DNA from: Symbiodinium natans | Taxonomy: Eukaryota > Sar > Dinophyceae > Suessiales > Symbiodiniaceae | Direction of reading: 5' to 3' | DNA: 62,000 nt | Assembly: GCA_905221605.1 (NCBI GenBank) | Contig: CAJNDS010000307.1 | Location: 2,501 to 64,500 of the forward strand | Shown here: positions 54,769-62,000 of the stretch, one piece after another | How positions within the stretch are numbered: the stretch's first letter is position 1 | How the letters are laid out: each line of letters begins with the position of its first letter | The notes under the pieces: generated by a model | The model's input: only the letters and a program-made list of their open reading frames with translations | Told to the model about the DNA's origin: nothing | Databases searched by the model: none | Position numbers and translations under genes: made by a program

Positions 54769-55691
54769 TCAAGAACTTTGCTGCTGTTGTTGCTGCTGCT
54801 GCTGTTGTTGCTGCTGTTGTTGCTGCTGCTGCTGCTGTTGCGGCTGCTGCTGCGGTGGTTGGTCCACTGGTTCTGCGGGCTCTGCGACCGGCTCGTCCTG
54901 AAACTCAGCACGCTCAGCAGAGTCCATGCGCAGGGTCAGGATGGGAAACCCAAACGCACCACAGGGGCATCCTCGAGGATGAGCTCTGCCCTGAGTTGGT
55001 CCACTTGGATCTTCAGCGAGTGGAAGCGAAGGCGTTCCTGACATCTTATACCGTCGCAGACACGAAGATGCCTCGGGCATCGCACTGCTACAAGGACGAG
55101 AGATGCGAACGGAGACAACGATTCGAACAAGATACCGAGAAGCTCCCACAAACCCAGCCCTCGGCAGTTGCGCATTTTTGCGCACGAAACCTGAAGACCC
55201 ACAGACCTCGAGTGCCCTCGAATTGTCGCTGTTGACCGCAGGGGTTCGCTTCACCAAGCGACCCACAATTCCCACAACCCATGATCCGTCGCCTGCAAGC
55301 TCACATCCAATGGCCGGAGGCGAATCCTGTGCCGAGTCTGCAACTTCATGCCACTGAGACTTGAGAATGCTTGAGACTGAGCTGTTGGAGAGGTGCATGG
55401 ACACACCCGACAGTCGATGTCTGCGAGAGCCGCAAGGGTTTGGGCATCCGCCATCCGCCTCTCTTGAAGGCCAGCGAGCTCAGCGCCACCCTCCTCCAGC
55501 CGTCGCCTTCGACGCCTCCGCTCCTTGAGCTGCCAAAAGAAGGAACACACATACACACACTTTCAGCCGCTTTCACACGGAGTGCATTCCTCTTCAAGGG
55601 GTCGCGACGCAGATCTGGAACAGCAAACTCCCTGGTCCTCCTCCGCAAGGAGCTTTTCCTCCAGTCCCGACGGCTCTTCCTGCGATAGCTC
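54769..55691 (-). CDS. Charged coiled-coil-like protein with a poly-Gln tail
   Basis: Exons 55691-55577, 55529-55407, 55337-55305, 55037-54960 and 54897-54769 all join in phase with GT-AG introns. They read: DWRKSSLRRRTREFAVPDLR; LKERRRRRRRLEEGGAELAG then LQERRMADAQTLAALADIDC; TRHRIRLRPLD (33 nt); ERLRFHSLKIQVDQLRAELI then LEDAPV; DEPVAEPAEPVDQPPQQQP, a run of Gln, then SS and a stop. The Gln tract is coded by mixed CAA/CAG, so it is more stable than a pure repeat. The protein is Arg/Glu-rich and helical. Family unknown; a nuclear or cytoskeletal role would be guesswork. More exons lie upstream. Confidence 0.65.
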
Positions 55692-55983
55692 CTGCACCGT
55701 AGCAGTAGCTCTCCCCTACTTTATTTTCGCAGTTCTCCGGCCAGCCTTACATGATTCCCAAGTCGTTAGGTACAGCGAAGCAGGGCGCATGATTCGATAC
55801 ATGTGGAGACCAAAGTTTCCCCAACTTCTGCAAGATCTAAGCAAGAAGTCTCAGCTGCTTACCCAACCCTTGCCGACCAAAGGCCAATAGCAGAGCAAAA
55901 TACTTCAAGATCTGATCAGTCTTTTCGAAACGTAGAAAGCTCGTTGAAAGGCGGCAGCTTATCTGATGGTGGGATCTTCAGGT

Positions 55984-56096
55984 GTATGTGTGTGTGTGTG
56001 TGCGTCTGTGTCTGTGTCTGTGTCTGTGTCTGCGTCTGCGTCTGTGTCTGTGTCTGTGTCTGTGTCTGTGTCTGTGTCTATGTCTGTGTGTCTGTG
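55984..56096. repeat. (TGTGTC)n hexanucleotide microsatellite
   Basis: GTGTCT/GCGTCT units over about 110 bp, a second array of period six in the window besides 1391-1913. Confidence 0.95.
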
Positions 56097-57234
56097 CGTC
56101 CGTGTGTTTGATGCGAGAGACCAGCGAAAGGCTTGCATGGGCGCATTTTTCGGCAGCCTTTCCTCCGCCCCGCCTCCCGGCCCCACTGATTACAAAGGGG
56201 CACCACTTATGGTTTACAGCTCTGCGAAAACGAATGAAATCTGAAAGACTAGCTGTAAGTCACCACAAGCATCACCTACTTGAAGGGCCAAGCGCTTGTT
56301 CCTCTGCTACTGAAGTCCTCTGCAGGGGGCGGAAGTGAAGCTGTAACTTCTGCTTCGTATCTGCCAACCACACCCTGCATCGACAATCCGACAAACACCA
56401 GCAGCAATGTCCAAACACTGTCTGTATGGCCGCCTTGCCTTGAGCACAACGAAGAATGGAGTAGAGTCCTCAGCTTTTGCACCACAACTGTGGCATTGGG
56501 GAGCAGCTTTTGCTTAGGGCCCAACACGGAAAGAGGCTTGGGTTAAACGCAGCTTCTTCGTCAGTTCTTCGTTGTTCTTTCCAAGACGATTGGGCAGGTG
56601 CCACGTTCACAGGAGGACGGAACCAAGACACAAGTCACGTGCGAGGTCCAACGGAATCGAGGTTGCTGCAAACCTGCGAAAATATCTTTAGATTCACGTC
56701 GAAGAACGAACCTAAACTTCTCCATATAGACGGAATGAAGTCGAGTGGCTTTGTGAAGGCTCGGTTCCCCAGCTTTCGAATTCAGGCCCCTGAGGTCTCG
56801 AACTGTTGCAAAGAGCACAGAGTCGAGACAGCAGGATCAGCAATCTCTCACGAGCAACCAAGAGGTAAAGCGACATCAGAAGGCGACGAGTGGGCAGGAG
56901 CCGCAAGAGAGACCGAAATAAGAACAGCAAGAGAACCGATCAGGCCAAGGCAGCAGAGAGGACCAAAGGTGACCAAAGCCGAACGAGAAATGCGTGTAAC
57001 ACGGACAGCACCAAGAAAGGCACATGTAGCTCAAACAGCGTCGAATGAATCAACAGCAGCAATCCCAGACAATCACTGCAAGCCAAGAAATAAACGCAAC
57101 CCTGAATGCATGCATAGTATGTAGTATCGCCCACATAAAGCACACAGATGAACATCTCTCCGACCCACAAGACCTCTGCGAGCCAGGTACACCTTTTGGC
57201 CATTCAATTGCTCCTGTCAATGTATCAGGAGCAG

Positions 57235-57751
57235 AGATCATGTCTTCGACTTTGCTTTTCGCTTGCCGGCGCTCGCAATCCACATGCAGGCGGCCGTCCT
57301 CCTTTACAGACATGATGCACTGCCACCTCTGGTGCGAGTACCAGAAGAATAACACACAAGGATACTGGCACGACGCAAAGCCGAGGCTATCAGCAGCGCC
57401 TTCTTAGCCACCTCCATCCGCTCGTCGTGTTCCAACTCCAGAAGCATGGGTATCTGCGACAGAAAAACAGGACAGTGCAGTTGCCATTCCATTGTAACAC
57501 CAAAGAGCAGCTCCATGCTCGAGAGCCTTCATGACCGAAAGCAGAAATTCCAAGTCCTGTTGGACACACTCGTGGCTCGCGCAGTTGTCACGAGAACGCG
57601 TTCGATGCATGTTTTCAGATAGAATCGATGGAAAGCTCATTTGATGCGTAAGGCACTTCTTGCCGATATAGACTAAAAGCACTCTCTGACTCGGAACAGA
57701 TGTTGGTCCTGGCTGTTCAGATTGCTTGGCCTCACGCTTCAAGCTCGACAT
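57235..57751 (-). CDS. Unnamed helical protein, two or three exons
   Basis: From the ATG at 57751 the frame reads MSSLKREAKQSEQPGPTSVP and continues to QQDLEFLLSVMKALEHG, ending at 57512 with a GC donor. After a 58-nt intron with a T/C-rich end (CTGTTTTTCTGTCGCAG), exon 57453-57372 reads IPMLLELEHDERMEVAKKAL, then LIASALR. The joined helices (MKALEHG|IPMLLELEHDER) resemble armadillo or HEAT-like repeats; this is only a likeness. A last exon QVAVHHVCKGGRPPACGLRA to a stop near 57235 is possible. An AG directly before the ATG means that 57751 could be an internal start. Confidence 0.55.
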
Positions 57752-58116
57752 CTTCAGTCAGTGACTGCACTGTGATACAGAGAGTGAGGGAGGCAATCGA
57801 CAAGTGGCATGATACTGTCACATGGCCACCGCATCAGGACAAGGGATGAGCAGGACGCCCGGGCAAGCTCGACAAAAGCCCCGGGACACCCACAGACCAA
57901 GACGAAGTGCGACGAAGGACGGAAGCCTTTCTTTGCATTCGAAAAAAGTTCGAAGAAGGCCAAAAAGGGGTTCGATGAAGGCCGAGGGTTCGGCGAAAGC
58001 CAAGTTCGACGGCCTTTGCCGGAGTCTGTGTGCCATCCCGACTATACGCTATCCTGACCGGTTTAGCCCTGATACGCATTTAAAAAATCATGGCAGAGAA
58101 GTTGAGAAGGACTGAC

Positions 58117-58333
58117 CATGTTTTCTGTGTCTGCTGTGTTCTACAATACGCCTTGTAGACTCGTAGATTGTTCCACGCAGCCAATCTGAGATTCGCACCT
58201 GTCGGATACCGCCTGCAGAGGAGTGCTGACACCGACCAAGGTTCTCGCATACGGCGAGACATACGTGCACAACATCCTGTGTGGTCGTCTTTTCATCTGA
58301 AGCACACCGCGCGCACATCTCCGCGGTAGCCAT
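58117..58333 (-). CDS. Unnamed gene, putative first exon
   Basis: From the ATG at 58333 the frame reads MATAEMCARCASDEKTTTQD, then VVHVCLAVCENLGRCQHSSA and GGIRQVRISDWLRGTIYEST, to an ACATG|GTCAGT donor. An in-frame TAG stands directly before the ATG, which supports either a true start or an acceptor at TTAG. Cys residues are frequent. The next gene segment at 57751 does not join in phase, so the two may be separate genes. Confidence 0.55.
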
Positions 58334-58524
58334 CTAAGCTGTCTCTCCCAGCTACTTCAGTGCCTTAGGCTGCCAAGCCAAATGACATCGCAAGGCAAGG
58401 AGGCTTGCCCACTAGCAACATTCCTTAACTTCTGGACTTTGCAGTCCTGGTCTTTTTCAAAAGATATGATCCTCGTTCGCGGTTCGCCCCCCAGCCCCTC
58501 AAACCCCCCACCCCCCGTCGAGCC

Positions 58525-58815
58525 CTAATAGCGCCCTTTTGCATAACAGTACGACCGTATGCGGGCTCTCCCGACTCCATTTGGCTGCTTGAGGAGGTTT
58601 GCGCTCTGCAAGTCGACGCCCCGATTGGGATCTTGAATGGCCCTGCTCTGTGGCTGAAGTCGTTCCACTTCGCACATTTCAGTGAGATACTCGACCCAAC
58701 CCCATTCTGCCGAAGCCGCTGTTATTGCTTCATTCACCTCGCCCACATGCGCCAAATGCTTACGGCGTGACCTCTCTTTTGGCATGGCTTCGATGATGCT
58801 TTGATGGGTGTCGGC
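58525..58815 (-). CDS. Candidate terminal exon, unnamed
   Basis: The frame reads IIEAMPKERSRRKHLAHVGE, then VNEAITAASAEWGWVEYLTE, MCEVERLQPQSRAIQDPNRG and ends SYCYAKGRY before a stop at 58525. It is strongly protein-like. The acceptor is probably CATCAAAG near 58812. Confidence 0.55.
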   Translation of the reverse strand, partial: ADTHQSIIEAMPKERSRRKHLAHVGEVNEAITAASAEWGWVEYLTEMCEVERLQPQSRAIQDPNRGVDLQSANLLKQPNGVGRARIRSYCYAKGRY

Positions 58816-59060
58816 TTGATGCCAGCCTTTCCATCTGTGGAGAGCTTCACACATTGGGACGCAACTGGACGCATTCAAAAGCACACTCAAGCATCTCAGA
58901 GGCATGGGAGTTCGCTCCATGCGGGGTCCGAACGCGGGCCACAGCTGATGGGCTTAAGGCACTTTCGGGATACCCCCGAGCATTCCCACAGCCATGTCAG
59001 GGCAAGTGAAAGATGTGTAAGGCACATCCATCAGGTGAAGACAAACCAATGTTTTCACAC

Positions 59061-59171
59061 TGCTTCCAATACTACTGTAGCTGCGGCAGAGGTTGCTGGC
59101 TTCGCATTGCGTTCGAGATCTGCCAGGACCTGCTGTCTCAAAGCTTGAGATCTAGGAGCACACTGGCACAG
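59061..59171 (-). CDS. 37-codon exon, unnamed
   Basis: The frame LCQCAPRSQALRQQVLADLE, then RNAKPATSAAATVVLEA, fits exactly between a TTCTTCAG acceptor and a GTGTGA donor. It may belong to the same gene as 58525-58815. Confidence 0.55.
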
Positions 59172-59499
59172 CTGAAGAACCTTACGCCTTATGCTCACGG
59201 TTCCACCTCGGCAGTCTGAATGCTGTGATGCGCAGACATCCAAACAACGAGAAGACGACGGGGAATGCAGCACGACCTCGGAGCAAGGGCGCACAACTGC
59301 AAGCCATGTCTGGACCTGATGATACTTCACAGGTGTTCACGATGCATGCCACGCACGATGGGTACGTTCGATCTTCAGCTCAGACACACCACCGTGCCAA
59401 TCACTGCGGCTAAGAGGGTATGGTAGACAGTCCTGGTCGGCAAAGCTGCAAGCACATGGAAACAAGCTGTGCTCGCCCGTTCTACAAGAACTTTTGGAT

Positions 59500-60150
59500 A
59501 AACCAAGTGCAGCTTAGATGCGACATGTCCGTGATTAAGCTCTCGCAGATTAAGATGTCGGCCTGAGCTGGAGACCAGCATACAGTAGGAGCGAACTTGC
59601 GATTATCACCGAGAGATCGTAGCATCTGCCGACAGGCCTGGCTGCAAGATGCCGCCGGGGACAGCACATCTCCCACCACCTTGACAACTGTCCAATCTGT
59701 TGTAGCATACCGTATGTGCCATAGATTCCACAGCTTTCCCTTGCGTACCACTAGACTCACTAGACTCCCTAGACAACCCCACAACCTTTCCATACCTTTC
59801 CACATGCCGAAACACAAAGGAACTCAGGTTCTGCATGCTCGCTGTGCACGAGGCATCCTGGGACGACTCCAAGATGACTTTGGAGGGGGGCTACCCGTGC
59901 ACCCGTGCATCGGTCCTCTGATAGAAGTGGCGCTCCGGCACAGCCGTTCGCCACGCCTCTTGAAACCGACACTGGAGTTGCCAGGAATAGCCCACAAGAG
60001 CACTTGCGTCGAGGCATGACCGCACATGACCGCACCTACTTGGGCGAGGCTCACGGTACCCATGATCAATGTCATAAACACCAATGCCAAAGAGACCTGA
60101 TGAAGCGATGCGGGTATGTGGGGAAAAACGTTTCGCAAGAATTGGCCCAT
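59500..60150 (-). CDS. Candidate membrane-protein exons
   Basis: At 60055 a canonical GTGAGC donor ends the frame FLRNVFPHIPASLHQVSLAL then VFMTLIMGT, a clear hydrophobic helix. At 59560-59640 one frame reads YDLSVIIASSLLLYAGLQL, another helix; a competing frame there (QMLRSLGDNRKFAPTVCWSP) is also open. A multi-pass protein is likely, but frames and edges are not settled. Confidence 0.4.
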
Positions 60151-60639
60151 AGCGGAAGTAAGTTCAGGACAGCATCCTGGAGAAGCACTAAGGAGAAGAA
60201 GCCTGAAAGTGGCGCACCAGGCATGCCACTACTGAATCCTCAAACTGCGAACCGGCCTGTGTAGTGGAACAGATGTCCCACACAGTTCCTGGCACCCCAT
60301 GACATAGGATGTGCAGCTTTCGTCTCTGTCATGGCCGAAGAATTGCAGACAGAAGACACACAGTTCCAGCAGCAGCCTTTCCTCTCTGCCGGGTCCTAAG
60401 ATTCTTCACATAGGCAAGCGGATATGAAAGCTACAAGTAAGTTCGGGTTGGACGAAGGGATGTAGGGCAAAAAATGTTTCTTAAATGCTGTATCCTCCAG
60501 GTGAGCCAAGTCCAAGTAGCAGTTTCAAATGCCCGTGCAATGCCATCATTCTCATATACGTACCTGTCATACCAAACACGATGATCTTCGCAAGACGTGC
60601 TTGTGACTGTGTTTAGCTATCCATAACAGCCCTGCCAGG

Positions 60640-60880
60640 TGCGACCACGAAGTCGGCAATAGAGCAAGTTACGTAGTAAGTTCATAAACTGTATGCAGGC
60701 CGGATGCTCTAGATAGCACGCGTAGCTCAAGGCCACTGTTGCCATAGCAACTGCCTCAGTATTCAGCACCATCTGGTCAATCTGGTGGCTTGAAATGACG
60801 AGCAGAAACTTGCTGACAAGCAGCCACAGCCACCAGAACCATAGCTGTCCATCGATAGAAATCCGCGATATCTTTCACCT
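60640..60880 (-). CDS. Candidate membrane-protein exons
   Basis: After a CTCCTTGCAG acceptor the frame VKDIADFYRWTAMVLVAVAA, then CQQ, leads to a GTTTCT donor. After a likely ACTGAG acceptor, AVAMATVALSYACYLEHPAC then IQFMNLL ends at a GTAACT donor. Each holds one hydrophobic helix. They may belong to the same gene as the helices at 59500-60150. Confidence 0.45.
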
Positions 60881-61232
60881 GCAAGGAGCGAATTCTCTGC
60901 TGATAAAACCAATATTTGCGCCGAAGCAGCACAATCCCTTGAAACCATCCATCTTAACCCCACACACACACACCAAACCAAACCAGCGCTTCCCTTGTGA
61001 AAGGACCAATCTTGCCTTCCCACCTTTGGATACAGTCGATAGCTCACATTTTTGTGAAAGCAAGACTCAACTCGGACCAGATAGGGCAACAGAAGATGCC
61101 CGTCGTGGCTGACACATCACGAGTCGTGCAACCATAAAAGCCTTTCTAGTCGTAGTCTTGAGTTTACGTTCTGCTTCTGCTGTTGCGGAGGTGCTCCAGT
61201 CCGGGACAAGAACGGGAGAACATTGCGACAAC

Positions 61233-61302
61233 ATGCGACACGGCATGAGACAGCATGCGACAGCGTGGGACGGCATGGGACAGCATGGGACAGCACATCA
61301 GG
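61233..61302. repeat. 10-bp minisatellite (CATGGGACAG)n
   Basis: Six imperfect units of CATGGGACAG/CATGCGACAG/CGTGGGACGG follow each other with a 10-bp period. Confidence 0.85.
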
Positions 61303-61327
61303 TTGTCGAGGCGTGAGGCTCTGGCCG

Positions 61328-61736
61328 TCACTGACGGCGCTTCTTTGCGCTTCGTAGCCAAGTCACAGCCCGCTCGGTGAGAATGGCCACGGTGAGCGCA
61401 TAGCTCTCCAAGGAGTCAAGATCTTCCTTGACCAAGTTTAAGCGGCAGAGTACACCCAAAAAGATTAAGCTTGCAGCTAAGTGGCCTGCATTCGTCTGGA
61501 TGTCATCCGCAGTAGGACTAACACCTCTGTAAGTCCCGACGACAACAGGTAAGGACACATTTTGATGCTGATTCTTTTGCCTCGTCCAACATTTCCGAAG
61601 ACTTTGTTTGCACCGAACTGGTCAAGTTCAATGTCACCTCGCAAGAGCCATGCCGTCAACCAATGCCGCGTGCTGTTCGCGTCTTTGCCAAGCCCCACTG
61701 ATTTTCGCACCCAGCCTCTTGGACATGCGTGGCTTT
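61328..61736 (-). CDS. Unnamed gene, two exons joined in phase
   Basis: Exon 61736-61638 (KPRMSKRLGAKISGAWQRRE, then QHAALVDGMALA) lies between a TTCAG acceptor and a GCGAG|GTGACA donor. Exon 61526 onward (GVSPTADDIQTNAGHLAASL, then IFLGVLCRLNLVKEDLDSLE and SYALTVAILTERAVTWLRSA) joins in phase after TTACAG. It either stops at 61328 or leaves through a GTCAGT donor at 61335. One helix (LAASLIFLGVLCRL) is hydrophobic and the rest is charged and helical. The upstream part leaves the window. No family is recognised. Confidence 0.6.
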
Positions 61737-62000
61737 CTGAATTATTGCCTGAGCTCTGGACTAAAGTCACGGTGAAGCAGCATATGCAGGCATGCACGGA
61801 CAGTAGTGCACACACACTATTACACAGTACGGACGTGGATGTGACATGCATTTGATGTTGCTACTTGAGCCCAGAGGGGGCGGACGAAAGCAATGCCCCG
61901 AAAGGGACCGCAAGTAAGCGAACGGTGCTTCGATGGTTCAAGGGAGGCGAGGCCATTTCAGGGCTCCAAAACGGTAGCTCGTGCGCAAAAACCGTCACCA

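Noticed and set aside
61526-61560. 32-nt intron joining FGNVGRGKRISIK to the 61328-61526 exon
   Set aside because: A better in-phase join exists from a normal donor at 61637 with a more protein-like upstream exon in another frame.

Overview
This window reads as nuclear DNA of a dinoflagellate, most like the Symbiodiniaceae. The coding content is split into many short exons (30-190 nt). Candidate introns use GT, GC and, once, GA at the 5' end. There is a large array of the Arabidopsis-type telomere heptamer, and simple repeats are abundant. There are no bacterial operons, ribosome binding sites, rRNA genes or CRISPR arrays. Most long ATG-to-stop frames are chance frames or microsatellite translations. 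I therefore called genes by joining frames that look like protein to splice sites that keep the frame. Every exon join is a reading of the sequence by eye, not a computed model.

Layout. 1-1390: no gene seen. 1391-1975: a long hexanucleotide array. 2603-4017: minus-strand exons of one or two genes. 4.8-8.6 kb: degenerate telomere-like G/T-rich motifs, a 430-bp duplication and related coding-like fragments. 10.2-14.0 kb: minus-strand exons with coiled-coil and membrane segments. 16.7 kb: one well-bounded minus-strand exon. 19.95-22.72 kb: the best gene, a Tubby-domain protein in eight exons (minus). 23.4-27 kb: further minus-strand exon candidates. 27.4-28.34 kb: simple repeats and the interstitial telomere array. 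28.5-31 kb: mixed candidates. 36.0-37.4 kb: an AT-rich island unlike its surroundings. 37.5-43.8 kb: mostly minus-strand candidates. 44.86-45.24 kb: the 3' exons of an unnamed gene (minus). 46.0-50.0 kb: a multi-exon gene for a multi-pass membrane protein of a family that I recall as common in dinoflagellates (minus). 50.1-51.1 kb: a dispersed repeat expanded by poly-C. 51.8-61.7 kb: at least four more minus-strand genes.

Almost every exon with good splice support lies on the minus strand, from 3 kb to 61.7 kb. This fits the long same-strand gene runs known in dinoflagellates. Functions can be suggested only for the Tubby gene and, by family recall, for the membrane protein. The other genes are left unnamed. 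No metabolic pathway or defence system is evident. The more unusual material is in the repeats, the AT-rich island and the intron ends.
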